A stretch of 10,676 nucleotides of DNA from CAYLNH01 sp964384625 (GCA_964384625.1 CAYLNH010000255.1:1-10676); one strand, 5' to 3'; counted from the stretch's first letter, positions 1 through 5,951 are shown. Notes: generated by a model not told the origin, from the letters alone. Made by a program: numbers and translations.

Positions 1-17
1 CGGTTCGGAGGGAGGGG

Positions 18-44
18 AGGGGCCCAACGACGGGCCCCTTTCCT
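18..44 (+). terminator. Possible intrinsic terminator of a plus-strand gene left of the window
   Basis: GGGGCCC (19-25) pairs perfectly with GGGCCCC (32-38) around the loop AACGAC, and A18-T39 extends the stem to 8 bp. The stem is followed on the plus strand by TTTCCT, which is a poor U tract. Read on the minus strand there is no T run. It could equally be one more member of the hairpin-rich spacer, so this is a tentative call. Confidence 0.3.
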
Positions 45-70
45 ACCCCTATCTTTGTTCGGCGCTGCGG

Positions 71-109
71 CGGAATCGGACCGCCTCGGAGAGGCGGGCT
101 ACTTTGTTT
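71..109 (-). repeat. 39-bp REP-like hairpin element, copy 1
   Basis: This is the copy furthest downstream of obg. It is identical over 39 nt to the two tandem copies at 1744-1821. It contains the stem CCGCCTC, loop GGA, stem GAGGCGG on the plus strand, followed by GCTACTTTGTTT. On the minus strand, which is the coding strand of the neighbouring genes, this reads as GTAG, one C, then the hairpin. The order of GTAG followed by a hairpin is that of bacterial REP sequences recognised by RAYT transposases. Confidence 0.75.
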
Positions 110-340
110 GGCGCTGCGCGCCGGTTGAGGGCCTGCGGCCCATTTGCTCGCCAGCGGAGTGACGAGAATGACGGGCGCCCCAAGGCCCTATGCCGACCGC
201 AGGTCGGAACGAAGCAGCAACGTTGTTTGGAGCCGCTGCGCGGCGCAGAGGTCGCGGCGGGCCGATACGACCTACTTGAGTGGTGCCCGCTGTGCGGGGA
301 ATAGCGCTGCGCTCAGTCTTCGGCGCTCGCCGAAACGCGG

Positions 341-360
341 CATGAGCAGGGATGCTCATG
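341..360. repeat. GAGCA-GGGA-TGCTC hairpin, copy 1
   Basis: CATGAGCA (341-348) pairs perfectly with TGCTCATG (353-360) across the tetraloop GGGA. A second copy lies at 400-419. The two copies differ at the second base pair of the stem (A-T here, T-A there), so pairing is kept although the sequence changed. Both are followed by a related purine-rich string ending in AGGGATGG. Confidence 0.6.
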
Positions 361-399
361 GTACAGCAGGAGGGATGGCGCTGCGCTAACGCTGGGAGG

Positions 400-419
400 C
401 TTGAGCAGGGATGCTCAAG
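400..419. repeat. GAGCA-GGGA-TGCTC hairpin, copy 2
   Basis: CTTGAGCA (400-407) pairs perfectly with TGCTCAAG (412-419) around GGGA. It is a partner of the hairpin at 341-360 with one compensated base pair. The spacing between the two copies is 59 nt. There is no U tract on either strand, so a simple intrinsic terminator is unlikely. Confidence 0.6.
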
Positions 420-568
420 ATACAAGTAGAGAAGGGATGGGGGTTGCCTCCGCTACCTTCTGTTAAGACTCCTTCCCCCTTTTGTGTCTTCTTGCTTGCC
501 TCGCCATAGCCTGGCGCGAGCCGCGAACCCCGGGCAATCCGTGGTGGAAAGACTTCCGCCGAGACCAT

Positions 569-1558
569 CTAGGACTGGACGAGTTCGCGGAGGCGGGAGA
601 GGAGGGCGTCACAGCCTTCGCCGAGGATGGCGCAGATGGGGAAGATCTCGAGGTCCGTGTGTTGGCGGAGTTCCTCGAGGTTTTCGGCGGCGGCGTCTTC
701 ATCCATCTTGTTGGCGGCGATAACGGCCGGGCGTTGGCTGAGGCCCTCCTGGTACATCTCGAGTTCGTGCTTGAGATGCTCCAGGTCTTCCCAGGGCGTG
801 CGGCCGTCGATGCCGGGAGTGTCGAGGACGTAGACCAGGACTTTGGTGCGCTCGATGTGCCGCAGGAAATCGTGGCCGAGGCCGACGTTCTGATGGGCGC
901 CGTCGATGAGCCCGGGGATATCGGCCATGGTCATGCGGGTGTAGTCGTCGCACTCGATCAGCCCAACATTCGGGTGCAGCGTGGTAAAGGGGTAGGGCGC
1001 GGTCTCCGGTTTGGCGTTGGAGACGATCTCGAGTAAGGAGGACTTGCCGGCGTTCGGATAGCCGACGAGGCCGATGTCGGCGATGGTCTTGAGCTCGAGT
1101 TCGTACTCGTGCTCTTCGCCGGGTACACCTTCGGTATGCTGGCGCGGGGCGCGATTGATGCTGCTGACGAAGCGCGTGTTGCCGAGGCCGCCCTTGCCGC
1201 CTTTGGCGGCGACGAAGCGGGCGCCGGGTTCGTCGAGGTCGAAGACCTCTTCGTGGTCGAGTTCGACGTCCTTAACGATGGTGCCGACGGGAACCTTGAT
1301 GATGACGTCGTCGCCGTTCTTGCCGTGGCGGCCTTTGCCCATGCCGTGCTGGCCGCGGCCGCCGTCGTAGTGATTTAGGTAGCGCAGGGCGTTGAGGTTC
1401 TGCTCGTGCTCGGTGGCTTCGAGGATGACGGAGCCGCCGTGGCCGCCGTCGCCGCCGTCGGGGCCGCCTTTGGGGACGTACTTTTCCCGTCGGAAGCTCA
1501 TGCAGCCATGGCCGCCGTGGCCGCCGGAGACTTTGATTTTGACGCGGTCTACGAACAT
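569..1558 (-). CDS. obg: Obg/CgtA family GTPase, short form without the C-terminal OCT domain
   Basis: Obg is an essential GTP-binding protein that associates with the large ribosomal subunit and links its maturation to the stringent response. The 329-residue product begins with the glycine-rich Obg fold (residues 1-158), including the family hallmark SFRREKYVPKGGPDGGDGG. The G domain follows, with P-loop GYPNAGKS (166-173), switch I YPFTTL (189-194), DIPG (213-216) and NKMD (283-286). The G5 position reads ICAI rather than the usual SA motif. The protein stops soon after the G domain, so the C-terminal OCT domain of longer Obg proteins such as the roughly 390-residue E. coli one is absent. 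The start is fixed by alignment to the usual MxFVD opening; the upstream AGG is only a weak ribosome-binding site. It is the last gene of the minus-strand series, separated from thrS by about 315 bp of repeats. The family call is certain. Confidence 0.97.
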   Translation of the reverse strand: MFVDRVKIKVSGGHGGHGCMSFRREKYVPKGGPDGGDGGHGGSVILEATEHEQNLNALRYLNHYDGGRGQHGMGKGRHGKNGDDVIIKVPVGTIVKDVELDHEEVFDLDEPGARFVAAKGGKGGLGNTRFVSSINRAPRQHTEGVPGEEHEYELELKTIADIGLVGYPNAGKSSLLEIVSNAKPETAPYPFTTLHPNVGLIECDDYTRMTMADIPGLIDGAHQNVGLGHDFLRHIERTKVLVYVLDTPGIDGRTPWEDLEHLKHELEMYQEGLSQRPAVIAANKMDEDAAAENLEELRQHTDLEIFPICAILGEGCDALLSRLRELVQS

Positions 1559-1706
1559 CAGGCTTTGCCTGGGGTAAAACGCGGCTTTGCCGCTGGTTCA
1601 AAGGTTCAATCGCAGCAGAGCTACTGGTTGTCGTTTCACTGCCGACATCTTCGAGTCGGCCATAGGCGCGGACGCCGTCTTAAGCGGCGCCGGAGCGCCG
1701 GGTCGA

Positions 1707-1729
1707 CAAGAATGCTGCCCGCAGTAACT
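1707..1729. repeat. Dispersed block shared with 4640-4663
   Basis: Twenty-three nucleotides beginning CAAGAATGCTGCCC and ending GCAGTAACT recur at 4640-4663 with a single extra C. At 4634-4653 the same AAGAATGCTGCCC forms the right arm of a perfect hairpin. Here the left arm is not preserved, so this copy looks partial. In both places the block is followed by other repeats and then by the 39-bp element. Confidence 0.55.
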
Positions 1730-1743
1730 AAGCCGCTTCGCGG

Positions 1744-1821
1744 CGGAATCGGACCGCCTCGGAGAGGCGGGCTACTTTGTTTCGGAATCGGACCGCCTCG
1801 GAGAGGCGGGCTACTTTGTTT
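1744..1821 (-). repeat. 39-bp REP-like hairpin element, two tandem copies
   Basis: There are two exact 39-nt copies head to tail (1744-1782 and 1783-1821). Each contains CCGCCTC, loop GGA and GAGGCGG, followed on the plus strand by GCTACTTTGTTT. Read on the minus strand, GTAG sits one nucleotide 5' of the hairpin. The pair ends 52 nt downstream of the thrS stop codon. A further hairpin-like string (CCGCTTCGCGG at 1733-1743) precedes them, and a related GC-rich string follows at 1822-1840. Absolute identity of the two copies suggests recent duplication or conversion. Confidence 0.8.
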
Positions 1822-1856
1822 CGGAGCCGCGTTGCGGCGGAATCGGAGTCCTGTAC

Positions 1857-1888
1857 CGATTACCGATTACCGATTACTGATCACTGAC
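1857..1888. repeat. YGATYAC heptamer array spanning the thrS stop codon
   Basis: On the plus strand there are three CGATTAC units (1857-1877), one TGATCAC (1878-1884) and a partial TGAC. The thrS stop codon TAA (1876-1874 on the minus strand) and its last codons lie inside the array. The same heptamer family in the same orientation spans the end of dapB at 3729-3777. Confidence 0.8.
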
Positions 1889-3664
1889 CGGTTCTACCGG
1901 CAGCTGGTACTCGGGGTCGTTGTCGATGACGCGGTTGTCACGCAGTTGTTCGATGGCGGCGAGGGCGTCGTCGAGTTTGACGAGCTGCTGCTGTTTGGTG
2001 CAGTAGCGGCGCCAGCTGACGGTGCGGGCGTCGAGTTCGTCACCGCCGATGATCCAGGCGTTCGGCGCTTTCGAGGTGATGGCCTTGCGGATCTTCTTGT
2101 TGAATGAGTCGTTGCTTTCGTCGATGTTGACGCGGATGAGCTTCTGCTTGAGGGCGTCGGCGATCTCACGGGCGTAGTCGTAGACGTGTTCGCCGACGGG
2201 CACGAGCTGCACCTGCACGGGGGCCAGCCAGGTCGGGAAGGCGCCGCCGTAGTGTTCGACGAGCAGGGCGAAGAAGCGCTCGATCGAGCCGAGCAGCGCG
2301 CGGTGCACAATATACGGGGCGTGTTCAGCGCCGTCTTCGCCGACGTACGAGACGTCGAAGCGTTCCGGCAGGTTGAAGTCGAACTGGATTGTGGAGCACT
2401 GCCATTCGCGGCCGAGGGCGTCGCGGATCTTCAGGTCGATCTTCGGGCCGTAGAAGGCGCCGCCGCCTTCGTCGACTTCGCAATCGAGGTCGCAGGCGTT
2501 GACGGCCTTTTCGAGGGAGACCAGCGCCTGGTTCCAGCGTTCGGGTTCGCCGACGGATTTTTCGGGTTTGGTGGCGAGATAGACCTTGTAGTCGGAGAAG
2601 CCGAAGGCACTGAGGATGTCGAGGCAGAAGCGCAGTACGTCGGTGATTTCGTCCTCGATCTGATCGGGCCGGCAGATGATATGGGCGTCGTCCTGGGTAA
2701 AGCCGCGGACGCGCAGGAGGCCGTTGAGCTGGCCGCTCTTTTCGTAGCGGTAGACGGTGCCGAGTTCGGCCCAGCGCAGCGGCAGTTCGCGGTAGCTGTG
2801 ATGGCTGTTCTGGTAGATCTTGATATGGAACGGGCAGTTCATCGGCTTGAGGAAGAACTCTTTTTCATCGATGTTCAGCGACGCGTACATGCTCTCCTTA
2901 TAGAACGCGAGGTGGCCGCTGGTTTCCCAGAGATTGGCCATGCCGATGTGTGGGCTGTAGAGGATCTCGTAGCCGCCCTTGTAGTGCTGCTCGCGCCAGA
3001 AGGTCTCGATGGCATTGCGGATAAAGCCGCCGTTGGGGTGCCAGAGCACGAGGCCGCCGCCGATCTCCTCGGAGACACTGAACAGATCGAGTTCGGTGCC
3101 GAGCTTGCGGTGGTCGCGTTGTTTGGCGAGTTCGCGCAGTTTCTTGTATTCCTTCAGGGCGTCGGCGCTTTCGAAGGCGAGCCCGTAGATGCGGGTGAGC
3201 ATCGGGTTCTTTTCGTCGCCGCGCCAGTAGCTGCCGGCGATCTTGTCGAGCGAGAAACAGCCCTTGGGTACCTGGCCGGTATGTTCCAGGTGCGGGCCTT
3301 CGCAGAGATCGATGAAGTCGCCGCTGCTGTAGAAGGTGAGTTCCTCACCGGCGGCGGCGAGTTCTCTGACGTGTTCGACCTTGTAGTCCTGACCCATGTC
3401 TTCGAGAAATGCGACGGCGTCCTCGGGCGACTTCGACGACAGCTCGAACGGGTGCTTCTTCTTGATGATCTTTTTCATCCGCTTCTCGATCTGTTTCAGA
3501 TCGTCTTCGGAAATGGATTCATCGCCGAAATCGAAGTCGTAGTAGAAGCCGTTGTCGACGGGCGGGCCGAAGCCCAGTTTGGCGTTGGGCCGCAGTTGCA
3601 GGACCGCGGCCGCCATGATATGCGCCAGCGAGTGGCGGAGTTTGTAGAGTTCGTCTGGGTTCAT
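1874..3664 (-). CDS. thrS: Threonyl-tRNA synthetase lacking the N-terminal TGS domain
   Basis: This class II synthetase charges tRNA-Thr with threonine in the cytoplasm. The 596-residue product opens directly in the N2 editing domain with HxxxH (His11, His15) and the partner Cys121xxxHis125 (CEGPH). The catalytic core shows MNCP with zinc ligand Cys277, motif 2 around YRYEKSG (305-311), zinc ligand His328 in DDAH, and His454 with motif 3 in HRALLGSIERF. The anticodon-binding domain fills roughly residues 480-596. The roughly 60-residue TGS (N1) domain present in E. coli ThrS is missing, as in some other bacteria. I chose ATG at 3664: a longer open frame to 3742 reads through the heptamer repeats and has no family similarity. 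No Shine-Dalgarno is visible upstream of 3664. The last residues and the TAA stop are encoded by heptamer repeat sequence. The enzyme call is certain; the start is likely. Confidence 0.97.
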   Translation of the reverse strand: MNPDELYKLRHSLAHIMAAAVLQLRPNAKLGFGPPVDNGFYYDFDFGDESISEDDLKQIEKRMKKIIKKKHPFELSSKSPEDAVAFLEDMGQDYKVEHVRELAAAGEELTFYSSGDFIDLCEGPHLEHTGQVPKGCFSLDKIAGSYWRGDEKNPMLTRIYGLAFESADALKEYKKLRELAKQRDHRKLGTELDLFSVSEEIGGGLVLWHPNGGFIRNAIETFWREQHYKGGYEILYSPHIGMANLWETSGHLAFYKESMYASLNIDEKEFFLKPMNCPFHIKIYQNSHHSYRELPLRWAELGTVYRYEKSGQLNGLLRVRGFTQDDAHIICRPDQIEDEITDVLRFCLDILSAFGFSDYKVYLATKPEKSVGEPERWNQALVSLEKAVNACDLDCEVDEGGGAFYGPKIDLKIRDALGREWQCSTIQFDFNLPERFDVSYVGEDGAEHAPYIVHRALLGSIERFFALLVEHYGGAFPTWLAPVQVQLVPVGEHVYDYAREIADALKQKLIRVNIDESNDSFNKKIRKAITSKAPNAWIIGGDELDARTVSWRRYCTKQQQLVKLDDALAAIEQLRDNRVIDNDPEYQLPVEPVSDQ

Positions 3665-3728
3665 GATAGAAACTGCATTGTTGGAGTGATGGAGTATTGG
3701 AGCGATGGGTGCTCCGGTATCCGGATTC

Positions 3729-3777
3729 TGATTACTGATCACCGATCACTGATCACTGATCACCGATCACCGATCAC
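3729..3777. repeat. Seven-unit YGATYAC heptamer array spanning the dapB stop codon
   Basis: Reading the plus strand the units are TGATTAC, TGATCAC, CGATCAC, TGATCAC, TGATCAC, CGATCAC, CGATCAC, with a degenerate unit before them. The dapB stop TGA (3776-3774, minus) is part of the last unit. On the minus strand every unit contains TGA or TAA. Because seven is not a multiple of three, stops occur in all three frames within three units. A looser run of TGGAGT-like strings (3680-3702) lies between this array and the thrS start. Confidence 0.85.
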
Positions 3778-4577
3778 AGTCCCAGCACCTGCCGCATATC
3801 GTAGTCGCCGGGGTCGGCGGCTGCGAGGAATTTGGCGGCGCGCAGGGCGCCTTTGACGAAGGTGTCGCGGCTGGTTGCTTTATGCGTCAATTCGACACGC
3901 TCGCCACCCGTGGCGAAGATGATGGTGTGGTCGCCGACCACATCTCCGCCGCGTACCGCGTGCATGCCGATTTCTCCTTGCCTGCGTTTGCCGACCTGGC
4001 CCTGACGGCCGTGGACGGTGTCGTCGGCGTAACTCAATTCGCGGGCGTCCGCCAGGAGTTCGCCGAGACGTTCGGCCGTGCCGCTGGGGGCGTCGGCCTT
4101 CTGGTTGTGGTGCATCTCAATGACTTCAATGTCGTAGTCTTCGCCGAGGGCCCTGGCGACCTGGCCGCAGAGCGAGAACATGAGGTTGATGCCGACACTG
4201 AAGTTCGGGGCGAAAATGAGTTTGCCGCCGTCGGCGGCCAGGGCGTGGACCTGCTGCTTCTCGTCGTCGGTCAGACCGGTGGTGCCCAGGACCATGGCGA
4301 CGCCGGCGTCGATGGCGGTCCTGGTGTTGGCCAACGCCAGGTCGCGATGGGAGAAGTCGATGACGACGTCGGCGTCATTGATGACGGCGGCGAGGTCGCT
4401 GGTGACGGGGACGTCGAGCGGGTTGCCGCCGGCGAGGGTGCCGGCGTCCTTGCCGGCGTCGGGGTGGTTCGGGGCGTCGAGCGCGGCGACGACCGCGAGT
4501 TCGGGGTCGGCGTCGGCCAGGGCGACGAGGCGGCGTCCCATGCGGCCGGCGGCGCCTATGATGATGATTCGGATCAT
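3774..4577 (-). CDS. dapB: 4-hydroxy-tetrahydrodipicolinate reductase
   Basis: DapB reduces the DapA product with NAD(P)H to tetrahydrodipicolinate, the second committed step to diaminopimelate and lysine. The 267-residue protein has the dinucleotide-binding loop GAAGRMG (8-14), the GTTG loop (98-101), APNFSVG (123-129) and the catalytic segment EMHHNQKADAPSGTA with His156, His157 and Lys160. The C-terminal half shows the expected GMHAVRGGDVVGDH. Length fits the family. The ATG at 4577 is set by the Rossmann start; no Shine-Dalgarno is present, and a GGTTTTC heptamer doublet (4590-4603 on plus) lies just upstream. The gene follows dapA in the same direction but is separated from it by about 500 bp of repeats and an assembly gap. 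The stop codon lies in the YGATYAC array. Confidence 0.97.
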   Translation of the reverse strand: MIRIIIIGAAGRMGRRLVALADADPELAVVAALDAPNHPDAGKDAGTLAGGNPLDVPVTSDLAAVINDADVVIDFSHRDLALANTRTAIDAGVAMVLGTTGLTDDEKQQVHALAADGGKLIFAPNFSVGINLMFSLCGQVARALGEDYDIEVIEMHHNQKADAPSGTAERLGELLADARELSYADDTVHGRQGQVGKRRQGEIGMHAVRGGDVVGDHTIIFATGGERVELTHKATSRDTFVKGALRAAKFLAAADPGDYDMRQVLGL

Positions 4578-4609
4578 TGGGGAGTACCCGGTTTTCGGTT
4601 TTCGGATGG

Positions 4610-4633
4610 TCCATGCCGGCTGGCCGGCATGGA
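4610..4633. repeat. Perfect inverted repeat upstream of dapB
   Basis: TCCATGCCGG (4610-4619) pairs perfectly with CCGGCATGGA (4624-4633) around CTGG. Its core GCCGGCTGGCCGGC closely resembles the hairpin core of the neighbouring minisatellite unit (GCCGGC, TGGT, GCCGGC). The stem lies 33 nt or more upstream of the dapB start and has no U tract on either strand. Confidence 0.6.
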
Positions 4634-4653
4634 GGGCAGCAAGAATGCTGCCC
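4634..4653. repeat. Perfect 8-bp hairpin abutting the preceding inverted repeat
   Basis: GGGCAGCA (4634-4641) pairs with TGCTGCCC (4646-4653) around AGAA. It starts at the base directly after the 4610-4633 inverted repeat. The AGCA, purine-rich tetraloop, TGCT plan matches the 341-360 and 400-419 hairpins, suggesting one family. Its right arm recurs at 1709-1720. Confidence 0.55.
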
Positions 4654-4660
4654 CGCAGTA

Positions 4661-4970
4661 ACTCGGAGCCGGCTGGTGCCGGCGCGGACTCGGAGCCGGC
4701 TGGTGCCGGCGCGGACTCGGAGCCGGCTGGTGCCGGCGCGGACTCGGAGCCGGCTGATGCCGGCGCGGACTCGGAGCCGGCTGGTGCCGGCGCGGACTCG
4801 GAGCCGGCTGGTNNNNNNNNNNNNNNNNNNNNNNNNNNNNNNNNNNNNNNNNNNNNNNNNNNNNNNNNNNNNNNNNNNNNNNNNNNNNNNNNNNNNNNNN
4901 NNNNNNNNNNNNGCGGACTCGGAGCCGGCTGGTGCCGGCGCGGACTCGGAGCCGGCTGATGCCGGCGTTC
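4661..4970. repeat. 27-bp GC-rich minisatellite interrupted by an assembly gap
   Basis: Five complete units (4661-4795) and a 17-nt partial unit lie left of the gap; one complete unit (4917-4943) and one degenerate unit (4944-4970) lie right of it. Each unit starts ACTCGGA and carries GCCGGC, TGGT, GCCGGC, a potential 6-bp stem with a 4-nt loop. Units at 4742 and 4944 have TGAT in place of TGGT. The start-to-start offset across the gap (121 nt) is not a multiple of 27, consistent with an arbitrary gap length. Identical repeats without unique spacers rule out a CRISPR array. Confidence 0.9.
4813..4912. other. Assembly gap, 100 N
   Basis: Exactly 100 N are placed within the 27-bp minisatellite. 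A round 100 is the conventional filler for a gap of unknown size, so the number of repeat units and anything else hidden here are unknown. Confidence 0.97.
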
Positions 4971-5030
4971 CGGCGGTTCGGACTCGGAGCCGCACGACAG
5001 CGGGTTCCGCGAGGTACCCCGCTTCGCGTT

Positions 5031-5069
5031 CGGATTCGGACCGCCTCGGAGAGGCGGGCTACTTTGTGT
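5031..5069 (-). repeat. 39-bp REP-like hairpin element, copy 4
   Basis: This copy matches the 71-109 and 1744-1821 copies with two substitutions (T at 5035 and G at 5068). Both lie outside the stem CCGCCTC, loop GGA, stem GAGGCGG and outside the CTAC (GTAG on minus). It ends 12 nt from the dapA stop codon, so it would be transcribed as the immediate 3' untranslated part of dapA. Confidence 0.75.
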
Positions 5070-5081
5070 CGGATTCGGAGT

Positions 5082-5951
5082 CTACAGGAGGCCGACGTTT
5101 TTGAGTTCGGCTTCGAGGGTCTCGCGGTTTTGCGGCTGCAGCGGGCACATCGGCAGGCGGTATGTTTCCTCAAGCAGGCCGGCCATGGCCATGGCGGCTT
5201 TGATCGGGATCGGATTGGTCTCGATGAACATCCGCTTGCACAGATTGTAATAGCGGTAGTGCAGCGTGCGGGCGGCGTCCCAGTCGCCGGCGAGTGCCAG
5301 GTGCGTCATCTTGGTAACTTCCGCCGGGATGAGGTTTGATGCCACACTGACCACGCCTTTGCCGCCGACGGCCATCATCGGCAGGGTCAGCGGGTCATCG
5401 CCGGAGAGGATCGCGACGTCGCAGACGCTGAGAATCTGGGAGACGCGGTCGACGCTGCCGCCGGCTTCCTTGACGGCGGCGATGCCGCCGTTTTTGACCA
5501 GGCGTTCGATGGTCGGGACCGGGATCGGCACGCCGCTGCGGCCGGGGATGTTGTACAGTACGATCGGCAGTCCGCCTTCCTCGAAGACGGTCGAGAAGTG
5601 CCGGTAGAGACCTTCCGGCGTCGGCTTGTTGTAATAAGGCGTCACCTGCAGCGAGGCGTCGGCGCCGGCCTGCTTGGCGTGTTTCGTCAGTTCGATGGCT
5701 TCGGCGGTGCTGTTGGCGCCGGTGCCGGCGATCACGGTACAGCGGCCGTTGACGGTTTCGATGACGGTTTCGATGACCTTCTCGTGTTCGGTTACGGTGA
5801 GGGTCGGGGATTCGCCTGTGGTACCGACGGGGACGACGCCGTCGACGCCGGCGTCGACCTGTTTTTCGACGAGGTCGCGCAAGGTGTCCCAGGCGACTTC
5901 ATCACCGGCAAACGGTGTGACCAGCGCCGTGTAGCAGCCTTTCAAGTCCAT
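5082..5951 (-). CDS. dapA: 4-hydroxy-tetrahydrodipicolinate synthase
   Basis: DapA condenses pyruvate with aspartate semialdehyde, the entry step to diaminopimelate and lysine. The 289-residue TIM-barrel protein keeps the landmark residues at E. coli numbering: Thr44-Thr45 in GTTGESPTL, Tyr107 in PYYNKPT, Tyr133 and Arg138 in YNIPGRSG, and Schiff-base Lys161 in AAVKEAGG. ATG at 5951 is chosen because the protein aligns from there and AGGAG/GGAG stand 8-15 nt upstream; the open frame extends further but only to a TTG with no family similarity. It precedes dapB on the same strand, so a lysine/cell-wall unit is plausible. However, the 504-bp repeat spacer could also separate the two transcripts. 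A long gene-free leader lies upstream. Confidence 0.98.
   Translation of the reverse strand: MDLKGCYTALVTPFAGDEVAWDTLRDLVEKQVDAGVDGVVPVGTTGESPTLTVTEHEKVIETVIETVNGRCTVIAGTGANSTAEAIELTKHAKQAGADASLQVTPYYNKPTPEGLYRHFSTVFEEGGLPIVLYNIPGRSGVPIPVPTIERLVKNGGIAAVKEAGGSVDRVSQILSVCDVAILSGDDPLTLPMMAVGGKGVVSVASNLIPAEVTKMTHLALAGDWDAARTLHYRYYNLCKRMFIETNPIPIKAAMAMAGLLEETYRLPMCPLQPQNRETLEAELKNVGLL

Larger units (their letters stand above)
1..568. other. Gene-free, hairpin-dense spacer downstream of obg
   Basis: I see no convincing gene here; open frames have no Shine-Dalgarno, domain or protein-like composition. The stretch is a chain of short perfect inverted repeats: 18-39, 84-100 (inside the 39-bp element), 110-122 (stem GGCGC, loop TGC), 129-141 (stem GGGCC, loop TGC), 193-207 (stem CCGACC, loop GCA), 319-334 (stem TTCGGC, loop GCTC), 341-360 and 400-419. 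Around 430-490 it becomes a pyrimidine- and purine-block sequence. A weak stem at 502-506/512-516 lies downstream of the obg stop but has no U tract, so I do not call an obg terminator. Confidence 0.7.
1559..1873. other. Repeat-filled spacer between thrS and obg
   Basis: No gene is visible in these 315 bp. Reading the plus strand, it holds a hairpin at 1641-1660 (stem GCCGAC, loop of 8), small stems at 1665-1676 and 1685-1700, both with loop CGGA, the block shared with 4640-4663, two tandem 39-bp elements and the start of the YGATYAC array. Whatever promoter or leader obg uses must lie within or across this material. I see no good sigma-70 promoter on the minus strand. Confidence 0.7.
4578..5081. 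other. Repeat-filled spacer between dapA and dapB, with an assembly gap
   Basis: No gene is visible. From dapB outward it contains a GGTTTTC doublet (4590-4603), two adjoining perfect hairpins (4610-4633 and 4634-4653), the 27-bp minisatellite (4661-4970, interrupted by N), a degenerate remnant of the minisatellite, a 6-bp stem at 4999-5004/5018-5023, and a 39-bp element. Long open frames crossing it on both strands come from the minisatellite, whose unit is a multiple of three. The true length of the spacer is unknown. Confidence 0.75.

Noticed and set aside
71..109. 39-bp element as an intrinsic terminator
   Set aside because: On the gene strand no T run follows the hairpin. On the plus strand ACTTTGTTT follows at a distance, which is too weak to prefer over a REP-like element.
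2186..3856. 556-codon open frame on the plus strand
   Set aside because: It is antisense to thrS and runs on through the heptamer array into dapB. The protein is low-complexity Val/Ala/Glu/Asp, while thrS on the other strand has all its motifs; this is a GC-rich shadow frame.
4661..4970. CRISPR array
   Set aside because: Units follow each other with no unique spacers, and no cas genes are in the window.
4375..4995. Open frames with SEPAGAGAD-type repeats across the minisatellite on both strands
   Set aside because: The 27-bp unit is a multiple of three and contains no stop, so open frames appear automatically. They cross the N gap and have no start signals.
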